Shown here: positions 1 through 6,437 of the stretch, one piece after another
How positions within the stretch are numbered: position 1 is the first letter of the stretch
How the letters are laid out: each line of letters opens with the position of its first letter
NCBI GenBank assembly: GCA_947440735.1
Contig: CANESA010000029.1
Coordinates: 1 to 6,665, forward strand
Direction: 5' to 3'
DNA length: 6,665 nucleotides
DNA from: Candidatus Nanopelagicaceae bacterium
GTDB taxonomy: Bacteria > Actinomycetota > Actinomycetes > Nanopelagicales > Nanopelagicaceae
Notes under the pieces: model-generated
Databases searched by the model: none
Seen by the model: the letters and a program-made list of their open reading frames with translations, nothing else
Told to the model about the DNA's origin: nothing
Position numbers and translations under genes: made by a program

Positions 1-699
1 AAGGGTGGCGTGATGACACGCATGATCGAGCGCAACACAACAATTCCTACAAAGCGCAGCGAAATATTTACAACAGCCGATGACAGCCAACCTGCCGTAC
101 AGATTCAGGTCTATCAGGGTGAGCGTGAAATGGCTGCCTATAACAAGAAACTTGGCATGTTCGAGCTTGGCGGTATCGCACCCGCACCACGTGGAGTGCC
201 ACAAGTTGAGGTGACATTTGATATCGATGCAAACGGAATCGTTCATGTTTCTGCAAAAGATCTTGCAACTGGAAAAGAGCAGAGCGTCACAATCAGTGGT
301 GGTTCAGCACTTTCAAAGGATGAAGTCGAGCGCATGATGGCAGATGCTGAAGCTCACGCTGAGGAAGATAAGCAGCGTAAGGAAGAGGCAGAGATCCGTA
401 ACACCGGAGACTCACTTGTCTATCAGACAGAAAAGTTCATCGCAGATAATGCAGATAAGTTCGCTGAAGGTGAAGCGTTAGAGAAGAAGAATGAAGTTGA
501 GGCAGCTCTTGCTGAACTTAAGACTTCACTCGGTGGCGCTAACTTCGAAACAATAAAGAGTGAAACCGAAAAAGTTTCAACTCTTTCACAGGCACTCGGA
601 GCGCTGATGTATGCAGCAGCAGGAGCTGCGGCTCAAGAATCCCCAAGTGAAGATGGCGTCGAAGATGCAGAGGTTATTGAAGACGAGGCCAGCAACTAA
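1..699 (+). CDS. dnaK: Molecular chaperone DnaK (Hsp70), C-terminal part; 5' end outside window
   Basis: Partial gene: the frame is open from base 1 and gives 232 residues up to TAA, so the ATG at 10 is internal and not the real start. The visible part begins in the beta-sandwich substrate-binding domain (GGVMT, then [12 protein letters not shown] and VYQGERE), which grips exposed hydrophobic peptide stretches. It continues through the conserved [20 protein letters not shown] segment (about residues 59-80 of the fragment) into the charged helical lid and an acidic tail, [12 protein letters not shown], typical of bacterial DnaK. The ATPase domain, about 400 residues, must lie upstream. DnaK is a cytoplasmic ATP-driven folding chaperone. 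DnaJ loads its substrates and GrpE releases its ADP; both partners follow directly downstream. In actinobacteria DnaK also acts as co-repressor with HspR. The TAA stop overlaps the grpE ATG by one base (TAATG). Nothing looks degraded. Confidence 0.98.
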   Translation, partial: KGGVMTRMIERNTTIPTKRSEIFTTADDSQPAVQIQVYQGEREMAAYNKKLGMFELGGIAPAPRGVPQVEVTFDIDANGIVHVSAKDLATGKEQSVTISGGSALSKDEVERMMADAEAHAEEDKQRKEEAEIRNTGDSLVYQTEKFIADNADKFAEGEALEKKNEVEAALAELKTSLGGANFETIKSETEKVSTLSQALGALMYAAAGAAAQESPSEDGVEDAEVIEDEASN

Positions 700-1208
700 T
701 GTCAGAAGATCTCGTTACTGAGGTAACTGAAGCCACTGAAGCAGTTGAAGAAAGCATTGCGGAGCCGGGTCAGGTAACTGATCCGGTAAGCGCGCTTACT
801 GCAGATTTACAGCGCCTTCAAGCAGAGTATGCAAATTATAAGAAACGTGTAGAGCGCGATCGTTCACTTTCACATGAACTCGCAATTAGCTCAGTACTTA
901 TTGAACTTCTACCCGTACTTGACGACATCGAGCGCGCACAATCACATGGCGAACTCACCGGTGGCTTCAAGGCAGTTGCAGATGAAATTGCAGCGACCAC
1001 TGATCGCATTGGACTTACAAAGTATGGCCAAGAAGGCGATCTCTTCGATCCACAAATTCATGAGGCGTTACTTCATGACACTTCACCTGATGTCAGAACA
1101 TCTACTGCAACGAAAATTTTGCAGCCTGGATATAAATTTAAGGAGCGCATCCTCCGCCCAGCTCGTGTGGGAGTAACAGATCCAGAAGAAATTTCCGCTA
1201 CGGAATAA
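699..1208 (+). CDS. grpE: Nucleotide exchange factor GrpE
   Basis: This 169-residue protein is GrpE, the cytoplasmic dimer that opens the DnaK nucleotide cleft to release ADP and so resets the chaperone cycle. The first 30 residues are acidic and low complexity, as is common. Next comes the long coiled-coil dimer helix (about 33-60, including LQAEYANYKKRVERDR), then the helical part with LLPVLDDIERA (70-80), and a C-terminal beta domain with the family signature FDPQIHEAL (116-124) and PGYKFKERILRPARV. The length is somewhat short for GrpE but no core element is missing. The start at 699 overlaps the dnaK stop by one base. A weak GAGG at 685-688 lies 10 bases upstream, so translation probably depends on ribosomes finishing dnaK. 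A three-base gap separates it from dnaJ. Confidence 0.97.
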   Translation: MSEDLVTEVTEATEAVEESIAEPGQVTDPVSALTADLQRLQAEYANYKKRVERDRSLSHELAISSVLIELLPVLDDIERAQSHGELTGGFKAVADEIAATTDRIGLTKYGQEGDLFDPQIHEALLHDTSPDVRTSTATKILQPGYKFKERILRPARVGVTDPEEISATE

Positions 1209-1211
1209 CTC

Positions 1212-2135
1212 ATGGCTGCCAAAGATCTCTACGAGAAGGACTTCTACGCGATTCTCGGCGTCGACAAGAAAGCTTCAGGCGATGAGATCAAGAAGAAGTA
1301 CCGTTCTTTGGCACGTGAGTTTCATCCAGATAAAACTAAGGGCGATGACGCACTTGAAGAGAAGTTCAAGGCCGTTTCAGAGGCTTATGACATCTTGTCG
1401 GATTCCAAAAAGCGCGCAGAATATGACGAAGCGCGCTCACTCTTTGAACGTGGTGGATTCCGCGGACCCATGGGTGGCCAAGGTCAAGGTGGAGATTTCT
1501 CCGACCTCTTCGGTGGCGGATCACCTAATGACATCTTTGCAAACTTATTTGGTGGAGGCGGAGTACGTCGCGGTCCACGTAAAGGACAAGATCTACAAAC
1601 CGAATCAACAATTACATTTAAAGAAGCGATTATCGGAACAACGTTAGGACTCAAACTTCCTGGCGATGATGGAAAGCCACAAACAATTACTGCGCGGGTT
1701 CCTGCAGGTGTCAACGATGGCGCAAAGATTCGCGTTAAAGGAAAAGGTGCACCAGGTGAAGCTGGACCGGGCGATCTCTTTATCTTGCTGCATGTAAGAC
1801 CTCATCCGATTTTTTCACGCAAGGGCGAGAATATTCTTCTTACACTTCCCGTCACATTTGTTGAAGCAACACTTGGCGCAGATATCAAAGTTCCCACCCT
1901 CGATGGCGAAGAAGTCACAGTAAGACTTGCACCAGGAACGCCTAATGGACGCACACTTCGCGTTAAAGGTCGTGGAATTAAAAAAGGTTCTGTCACCGGA
2001 GATCTCTTAGCAACGATTGAAGTACAAGTACCGCAGAAGATTGAGGGTGAAGCAAGTGAAGCTCTTAAGAAATTTGCTGAAGCAACTGCAAGCCATGATG
2101 TCCGTATGGAATTTAGAGCGAAGGCTTCACAATGA
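1212..2135 (+). CDS. dnaJ: J-domain co-chaperone DnaJ lacking the zinc finger (type II, DnaJ1 position)
   Basis: This 307-residue Hsp40 delivers substrates to DnaK and stimulates its ATPase. The J domain spans about residues 10-73 with the essential HPD at 38-40. A Gly/Phe-rich linker follows (78-118, with two LFGGG repeats), then two C-terminal beta domains (about 124-200 and 200-290) and a helical end. The CxxCxGxG zinc-finger region of classical DnaJ is absent, and the protein contains no cysteine. The first beta domain runs straight from FKEAIIGTTLGLKL (136-149) through a short GDDGKP loop into the conserved VPAGVNDGAKIRVKGKG (163-179). That is the point where a classical DnaJ carries its finger of about 70 residues. 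The C-terminal domain, with RGRGIKKGSVTGDLL, resembles actinobacterial DnaJ1 as I recall it. A CbpA-type protein is the alternative. The start is three bases after grpE, with only a weak ribosome site, suggesting coupling. The stop overlaps hspR by four bases. Confidence 0.95.
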   Translation: MAAKDLYEKDFYAILGVDKKASGDEIKKKYRSLAREFHPDKTKGDDALEEKFKAVSEAYDILSDSKKRAEYDEARSLFERGGFRGPMGGQGQGGDFSDLFGGGSPNDIFANLFGGGGVRRGPRKGQDLQTESTITFKEAIIGTTLGLKLPGDDGKPQTITARVPAGVNDGAKIRVKGKGAPGEAGPGDLFILLHVRPHPIFSRKGENILLTLPVTFVEATLGADIKVPTLDGEEVTVRLAPGTPNGRTLRVKGRGIKKGSVTGDLLATIEVQVPQKIEGEASEALKKFAEATASHDVRMEFRAKASQ

Positions 2136-2518
2136 GTGATGACAAGCGCGGAGAGATAGATGAGGCTGCGGGCCTTTACGTTATTTCAGTTGCCGCAGAG
2201 CTCTCAGGCCTACACCCACAAACACTTCGTCAATACGATCGTATTGGACTTGTTTCACCTTCGCGCACAGTAGGTCGTAACCGCAGATACTCATTGCGCG
2301 ATATCGCATCCCTTCGCACCATTCAAAGACTTATCGGTGAAGGAATTAACCACGCAGGCATCAAAAGAATTATTGAACTCGAATCCGCAATGGCAAATAT
2401 GGCGTTGGAAGTTGCAAAACTTCGTATCGAAGTAGATGCACTCTTGACTGAGAATCCACCAAAGTCTTTGGAAGTGCGGAAGAAATCACAAGTAATTATC
2501 TATAAAGAAAATAACTAA
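2132..2518 (+). CDS. hspR: Heat shock repressor HspR (MerR-type)
   Basis: HspR is a 128-residue DNA-binding repressor of the MerR fold that, in Streptomyces and Mycobacterium, represses the dnaK operon with DnaK as co-repressor, forming a feedback loop on free chaperone. The helix-turn-helix is visible at about residues 16-38 (YVISVAAELSGLHPQTLRQY), followed by GLVSPSRT and the wing with RNRRYS (49-54), then GINHAGIKRIIELE and a short coiled-coil region (about 85-107). The tail SQVIIYKENN parallels the conserved C-terminal strand of mycobacterial HspR as I recall it. No metal-binding cysteines are present, as expected for HspR. The ATG overlaps the dnaJ stop (ATGA), with AAGG at 2121-2124 as ribosome site. 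Its expected operator, the HAIR repeat CTTGAGT-N7-ACTCAAG, would be upstream of dnaK, outside the window; I saw no copy inside. The 3' end overlaps the convergent DUF1501 gene by four bases. Confidence 0.96.
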   Translation: MSDDKRGEIDEAAGLYVISVAAELSGLHPQTLRQYDRIGLVSPSRTVGRNRRYSLRDIASLRTIQRLIGEGINHAGIKRIIELESAMANMALEVAKLRIEVDALLTENPPKSLEVRKKSQVIIYKENN

Positions 2519-3783
2519 CTCTTAATAGCGCTTACTCGCCCCTTCCAATTACTTAGGATCTTTTCTGGTGGTGCGCCCAAAACTTTCTCAAGAACTGATG
2601 AATAGACATCTCTAAAGTCGGTTGTCACCGCTAGATCACCATCTATAAGCTTTGAAAGTGAAGGTTGATCGCCATAGAAACCACCAGTAACACGATCGCC
2701 GATAAGAAATACTGGGCCTGAAGTTCCATGATCGGTTCCGTCAGATCCATTTGCCTTCACACGTCTTCCAAATTCACTGTAAACAAGGACTGTAATATCT
2801 TTTGATCGACCCGATGCCTTCATCTGACTTAAGAAAGTTGTAATACTTTTCGAGACAGTTCCCAACAGAAGTGCTTGCGCATTTGCTTCATTTGCGTGGG
2901 TATCAAATCCACCGAGTGAGACGGACCACGCACGCGTTGGAGAACCTGCTGCAATGAGCTTTGCTACGACATCGAGTTGTTGTGAAAGATTTGTATCTCC
3001 TCCGGCATTTCCACCAGAGATAGTTGGCAAATCTTCAGCGATGGGCGCAGGTTTAGCCAAGATGGGTTGGACACTTCCGGAGACGTTAAAGAGGTTTCGC
3101 ATCGAGGTTGCAGCAGCTGCCATCAAAGGATTATCACTGAATGATGGCACCGATAATCGTTGACAGGCGGTTCCGATAACTCCTCGCGGGATAGAGAGCC
3201 CACCTAATGGAAGTGCCGAACCACTCTGCTTTGCACCAACGAGCAGAGGAGGAAGAACTCCACCCAAACTAATTGCAGTCATAGGATCGATCGTCTGTGT
3301 ATCAAGCCAACGCCCGAGCCATCCGGTATTCAAGTGTGCGCCAGGTGAACCTGTCTGCCAAATTGACATTGAAGAAAAGTGTGAACGATCAGGCTTTGGG
3401 TATCCAACACCACGAACAATTGCAACTTTATTTGCATCCCATAAAGATTTAATTCCAGTCATTGAAGCATTGAGTGCAAGATCAGATGAGAGAGGAAGCA
3501 GAGTCTCTGGTTTATACGCTAAATCTGGGCGTGCACTGTAGTAAGCAGAGTCCTGATAAGGAATAACAGTATTGAGACCGTCATTGCCACCATAGAGCGT
3601 GACAACAACAAGGATTGGAGTTCCAAGAGGTAGCGGTCTAGCAACGGCGGCAGCTGCTATCTGATCAACAGTGAGCATTGGCGCGGCAGCTGCTGCTACA
3701 ACGCCCGAATATTTAAGGAACTGTCTGCGAGTGACTCGAGACATTCCCAACTCTTGGCCGGGTACGCGAGGTAGTTCGATCAT
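2515..3783 (-). CDS. DUF1501 family protein, Tat-exported, sulfatase/phosphatase-like fold
   Basis: This 422-residue protein has a clear twin-arginine signal: VTRRQFLKYSG at residues 17-27 with Arg19-Arg20, an alanine-rich stretch, and a plausible AVA cleavage site near residue 48. It should therefore be exported already folded. The mature part carries the blocks of DUF1501: GGNDGLNT (65-72), DRSHFSSMSIWQTG (132-145), GGFDTH (292-297), SEFGRR (336-341) and DGTDHG (348-353). DUF1501 is placed in the alkaline phosphatase/sulfatase superfamily, so the Asp and His residues in these blocks may bind metal; the substrate is unknown. The ATG overlaps the upstream DUF1800 stop (ATGA), and GGTGAG lies three bases before it, so coupling supports this start. 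Met14 (3744) would also leave an intact Tat signal. The gene is second in a two-gene operon and its last codon overlaps hspR convergently. Confidence 0.9.
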   Translation of the reverse strand: MIELPRVPGQELGMSRVTRRQFLKYSGVVAAAAAPMLTVDQIAAAAVARPLPLGTPILVVVTLYGGNDGLNTVIPYQDSAYYSARPDLAYKPETLLPLSSDLALNASMTGIKSLWDANKVAIVRGVGYPKPDRSHFSSMSIWQTGSPGAHLNTGWLGRWLDTQTIDPMTAISLGGVLPPLLVGAKQSGSALPLGGLSIPRGVIGTACQRLSVPSFSDNPLMAAAATSMRNLFNVSGSVQPILAKPAPIAEDLPTISGGNAGGDTNLSQQLDVVAKLIAAGSPTRAWSVSLGGFDTHANEANAQALLLGTVSKSITTFLSQMKASGRSKDITVLVYSEFGRRVKANGSDGTDHGTSGPVFLIGDRVTGGFYGDQPSLSKLIDGDLAVTTDFRDVYSSVLEKVLGAPPEKILSNWKGRVSAIKS

Positions 3784-5069
3784 AAGCTCACCACATATTC
3801 TGGACTACAGACGGCTGTCACTAAAAGTTTTTGTGGATTATCACGTACACCGCGCATTGCATATGAGGTACGGCTACTCCATTCAACAACACCTAAAAGA
3901 TCTGCCAGATATGCCGGACGTCGCACAGAAGAGATAGAAGTTAATTCACTCAGATTTGCTTCGGCGATAATGGATGTGGCGAAAGAGAGGCGGTATTGAG
4001 CACTCGCTGAGCTCAACCATGCTTGATCAACTGGCCATCCACCAACATTGGGGGGAGAGAAAGGAACCTGCGAAAGTTTTTCAAAATAACCAGCTAGCTT
4101 TGTTGGTGAAGGCAATTGAGAAGGTGTAATTGTTAGTGCTCGACAGATTCCGATAAACCATTCAACAGGTGACTTCACCATTGAATACTGTTCTTGCGAT
4201 AGCGCAGAGCTTTCGATCAGCGACTTCATCAACGCGTAAATGTCACGATTTGCAAAAGCTTTAACCATGGGGTGATCTTGCGGTAGCGGTTCTTGTGAAG
4301 AAACAAAGCGATACCAGATTCGCTCAGCGATAAAAAGCGCAGAGTTATTTTGTGCAACCAAATGTGCGATAACTTCTTCAGGGCTCATCGCAGCAGTCTT
4401 ACTTAAGACAGTTACTGGAGCAGAATCTCTCCGACGCGCATTAAATGTGACAAGACCAGAACTACGTGAAACTTGATAACCGGTGAATGCTCGCGCCAAT
4501 TCTTTAACATCTGTTTCTGTGTAACGATTCACACCAAGAACAAATAACTCCATCATCTCTCTAGAGAAGTTTTCATTGGGAGCTTTTACTGTGTTCTCTT
4601 GGCCGTCTAACCACACTTGTAGCGCGCCGTCGGAGAACATTGTCTTAGAAAACTCTGTAAAATTACCGAGCGCATACTTTCTCATCGTCACATTTTGATT
4701 AAACATAGGAAGTGCGTAATTTACTTTTCCAACTGAAGTTGCCCAATGTCCATGCCAGAACCACGTCATCTTCTCTTGCAGTGTGTGAGGTGAAGTAACC
4801 ATTTCATCGAGCCACCATAGGAAAAGCTGTTGATTTTGGTAACGCAACTGTTGTGAGAAATCGACAACATCTGGGCTGTTAGGGGCTGGCCGCGGTCCTA
4901 GATCCGTTAATACAGGCGGTGTTACAAATGAAACTGTTGACGGCGGCGAGAGGATTTTGCTTCGGGTAGATGCAACTCCGGCGCGAAGGGCTTGAGCAAA
5001 TTCTCCAGGTTTTGGGCCGAACCCTGTGCGATGAAAGAGGCGTGCGATCTCTAACCGCTGTATGTCCAT
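3780..5069 (-). CDS. DUF1800 family protein, partner of DUF1501
   Basis: This 429-residue protein of unknown function belongs to DUF1800. Family blocks, numbered from this start, are ARLFHRTGFGP near the N-terminus, a WWLDEMV...WFWHGHWATS segment at about 85-115, PNENFSREMMELFVLGVNRYT in the middle, a KELARAFTGYQ stretch, and PPNVGGWPVDQAWL near the C-terminus. DUF1800 and DUF1501 genes are regularly paired, here joined by a four-base overlap, which implies a joint role. No signal peptide is visible from this start. I chose the ATG at 5069 because homology begins right after it and a TACTCT hexamer lies 6 bases upstream, as for a leaderless transcript. An upstream ATG at 5123 adds 18 residues, mostly hydrophobic (WLHLTLSLPLIYSLV), but overlaps pyrE by 10 bases. 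Biochemical activity cannot be inferred; the conserved His-Gly-His is only a possible metal site. Confidence 0.88.
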   Translation of the reverse strand: MDIQRLEIARLFHRTGFGPKPGEFAQALRAGVASTRSKILSPPSTVSFVTPPVLTDLGPRPAPNSPDVVDFSQQLRYQNQQLFLWWLDEMVTSPHTLQEKMTWFWHGHWATSVGKVNYALPMFNQNVTMRKYALGNFTEFSKTMFSDGALQVWLDGQENTVKAPNENFSREMMELFVLGVNRYTETDVKELARAFTGYQVSRSSGLVTFNARRRDSAPVTVLSKTAAMSPEEVIAHLVAQNNSALFIAERIWYRFVSSQEPLPQDHPMVKAFANRDIYALMKSLIESSALSQEQYSMVKSPVEWFIGICRALTITPSQLPSPTKLAGYFEKLSQVPFSPPNVGGWPVDQAWLSSASAQYRLSFATSIIAEANLSELTSISSVRRPAYLADLLGVVEWSSRTSYAMRGVRDNPQKLLVTAVCSPEYVVSL

Positions 5070-5075
5070 AACGAG

Positions 5076-5105
5076 AGAGTAAATGAGCGGCAGTGACAAT
5101 GTAAG
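5076..5105 (-). promoter_or_regulatory. Putative leaderless promoter of the DUF1800-DUF1501 operon
   Basis: On the minus strand TACTCT (5081-5076) ends 6 bases before the ATG at 5069 and fits the TANNNT -10 consensus. CTTACA (5105-5100) is a 4/6 match to a -35 box at 18-base spacing. No Shine-Dalgarno sequence precedes this ATG, so transcription probably starts at or next to the A of ATG. Prediction from sequence only. Confidence 0.45.
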
Positions 5106-5109
5106 GTGA
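5102..5109 (+). promoter_or_regulatory. pyrE start signal: TANNNT -10 or AAGGTGA ribosome site
   Basis: Two readings overlap here. TAAGGT (5102-5107) ends 6 bases before the pyrE ATG and fits a leaderless -10. AAGGTGA (5103-5109) ends 4 bases before the ATG and fits a Shine-Dalgarno site; that would need a promoter further upstream, for example GACAAT (5094-5099). No good -35 is visible for either, and both would lie inside the short region shared with the divergent DUF1800 gene. Confidence 0.4.
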
Positions 5110-5113
5110 AGCC

Positions 5114-5647
5114 ATGAACTCACATGAACTTCTCCGGGAAGAGATCAAAAATAAGGCTGTTGTTCACGGAAAAGTCATCCTCTCGTCAGGTAAAGAGGCG
5201 GATTACTACGTCGATCTTCGTCGCATCACTCTCGATCATGTTGCAGCTCCACTTGTTGGTCAGGTCATGCTCGATCTCACCAAAGATTTAGATTTTGAAG
5301 CAGTCGGCGGATTGACACTCGGTGCTGATCCTGTTGCCACAGCGATGATGCATGTTGCAGCAAGCCAAGGTCGCGCACTAGATTCATTTGTTGTTCGTAA
5401 GGCAGAAAAAGCTCACGGACTACAACGACGCATTGAAGGACCAGATGTAAAGGGTAAGCGCGTCTTAGCTGTTGAAGATACATCTACAACTGGCGGTTCA
5501 GTATTAACAGCAGTTGAAGCGCTCAAAGAAGCTGGAGCAATTGTTGTCGGTGTTGCAGTTATTGTTGAACGTGGCGCAAAGGAAGCAATTGCTGCAGCAG
5601 GTTTGGAATACCGCACTGCATATTCACTCGCTGAGCTAGGACTTTAA
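5114..5647 (+). CDS. pyrE: Orotate phosphoribosyltransferase PyrE
   Basis: This 177-residue cytoplasmic enzyme joins orotate to PRPP to make orotidine monophosphate, the fifth step of de novo pyrimidine synthesis. Visible family elements are the N-terminal ILSSGKEADYYVDLRR (22-37), the GGLTLGADPVATA substrate region (65-77), the flexible catalytic loop VRKAEKAHG (94-102) with its lysines and histidine, and the PRPP loop VLAVEDTSTTGGSV (117-130) with the acidic Glu-Asp pair. The EDTSTTGG form of the PRPP loop is what I recall from actinobacterial PyrE. Length is normal for the short single-domain form. The gene stands alone, with no other pyr gene in the window, so it has its own promoter in the gap shared with DUF1800. 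It converges on dedA, with five bases between the stop codons and no terminator-like hairpin. Confidence 0.97.
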   Translation: MNSHELLREEIKNKAVVHGKVILSSGKEADYYVDLRRITLDHVAAPLVGQVMLDLTKDLDFEAVGGLTLGADPVATAMMHVAASQGRALDSFVVRKAEKAHGLQRRIEGPDVKGKRVLAVEDTSTTGGSVLTAVEALKEAGAIVVGVAVIVERGAKEAIAAAGLEYRTAYSLAELGL

Positions 5648-5652
5648 GAGCT

Positions 5653-6303
5653 TTAAGACCAATCCTTCTTTGTTCGCCACTCTCTAATTACTTCCACAAT
5701 TACAGGCAAGAGGCTCACAAATATAATTAAGCCAACAATCGGTAGCAAGTACTTATCAATTGATCCTTCAACTGATTCGCCTAAGAAATAACCGATTAAA
5801 ACAACACCATCTACCCAGATCACCGCTCCGATTGCATTCCAGAAGAAGAATGTCTTTGCAGGAATATTGACGATGCCGCACATGGGGTTGATGAGTGTGC
5901 GCACGAACGGGATAAAGCGAGCCAAAATAATCGCTTTTCCTGTGCCGTACTTGTTCAACCACTTCTCGGTTGCCGCAACTTTCTTCTGATTAAAGAAACG
6001 ACCGTCAGGGCGATCAAAGAGGCCGCGTCCATACTTGCGTCCAAGGAAGTGTCCGAGCTGTGATCCAGCTATTGCGCAGATCGGCCCACCGATCAGAAGA
6101 CCAACGAGCGGAAGTTGCACGCCACCCAGTGCGACTTGAGTTGCACCCGATGCTCCGATTCCTGCAATAAAGAGGAGCGAATCTCCTGGCAAGACGACCC
6201 CAACAAGTAAACCTGTCTCGATAAAGAGGATGGCCAGGATTCCAATGAAGCCAAAAGAGGAAATCAAAGTCTCTGGGTGGAGTGAATTGATCAACGAACT
6301 CAT
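5653..6303 (-). CDS. DedA family (SNARE-associated / VTT domain) inner-membrane protein
   Basis: This 216-residue multi-span membrane protein belongs to the DedA/VTT family, whose members are linked to proton-dependent transport, undecaprenyl-phosphate or phospholipid flipping, and membrane-potential upkeep. Hydrophobic segments lie at about residues 17-37, 43-70, 71-88, 148-170 and 182-206. Family landmarks are Glu29 in LFIETGLLVG, the re-entrant VVLPGDSLLF (36-45) with Asp41, GSQLGHFLGRKYG (80-92), and ARFIPFVRTLINPMCGI (128-144) with Arg129 and Arg135. These acidic and arginine positions correspond to residues shown to be essential in E. coli DedA proteins. The basic tail, REWRTKKDWS, probably lies in the cytoplasm. 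The exact lipid substrate cannot be told from sequence. The gene is monocistronic and divergent from hppA. A TATCCT hexamer 7 bases before the ATG and the lack of a ribosome site suggest a leaderless message. Confidence 0.94.
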   Translation of the reverse strand: MSSLINSLHPETLISSFGFIGILAILFIETGLLVGVVLPGDSLLFIAGIGASGATQVALGGVQLPLVGLLIGGPICAIAGSQLGHFLGRKYGRGLFDRPDGRFFNQKKVAATEKWLNKYGTGKAIILARFIPFVRTLINPMCGIVNIPAKTFFFWNAIGAVIWVDGVVLIGYFLGESVEGSIDKYLLPIVGLIIFVSLLPVIVEVIREWRTKKDWS

Positions 6304-6310
6304 AAAGGCG

Positions 6311-6340
6311 AGGATAGGGCTCTCTTTGTGATTGGCTCAA
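6311..6340 (-). promoter_or_regulatory. Putative leaderless promoter of the dedA-family gene
   Basis: On the minus strand TTGAGC (6340-6335, 4/6 match to TTGACA) is followed after 18 bases by TATCCT (6316-6311, TANNNT), then 7 bases to the ATG. No Shine-Dalgarno sequence lies between. Transcription would start at or within a base or two of the ATG. Prediction only. Confidence 0.5.
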
Positions 6341-6396
6341 TCCCACCCACTTGGACCCAGGGGTGAGAACCTTTTGAGCGTAAACGTGCTGCGGAG

Positions 6397-6427
6397 TTGG
6401 CGCAATAAATAGGTATACACCTACAAT
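6397..6427 (+). promoter_or_regulatory. Putative hppA promoter with overlapping inverted repeat
   Basis: TACAAT (6422-6427) matches the -10 consensus at 5 of 6 positions. TTGGCG (6397-6402) is a poor -35 match at 19-base spacing. Transcription would begin near 6434, giving a leader of about 52 bases. The inverted repeat TAGGT-ATAC-ACCTA (6410-6423) sits in the spacer and touches the -10, a position where a bound regulator would block polymerase. No other -10/-35 pair in the region looks better. Confidence 0.4.
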
Positions 6428-6437
6428 TCCCGACATC

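Noticed and set aside
874..1176. Plus-strand open frame of 100 codons inside grpE
   Set aside because: Fully contained in grpE in another frame; grpE carries the family signature and the operon spacing.
1..2518. HspR operator (HAIR, CTTGAGT-N7-ACTCAAG) near its own operon
   Set aside because: No copy seen by eye in the window; the expected site is upstream of dnaK, outside it. TTGAGC near 6340 and TTTTGAGCG near 6373 have no matching second arm.
2515..5123. Mobile element or defence island carrying the DUF1800-DUF1501 pair
   Set aside because: No transposase, integrase, terminal repeats or target duplication; codon style and base composition look like the neighbours, and gene ends interlock with hspR.
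4879..5148. Minus-strand open frame overlapping the DUF1800 N-terminus and the pyrE start
   Set aside because: Shadow of two confident genes, without recognisable domains or a start signal.
6014..6436. Minus-strand open frame of 140 codons starting in the dedA-hppA gap
   Set aside because: It lies mostly over the dedA coding sequence in another frame, has Trp/Arg-rich low-plausibility content and no family motif, while the dedA frame has all its conserved residues.
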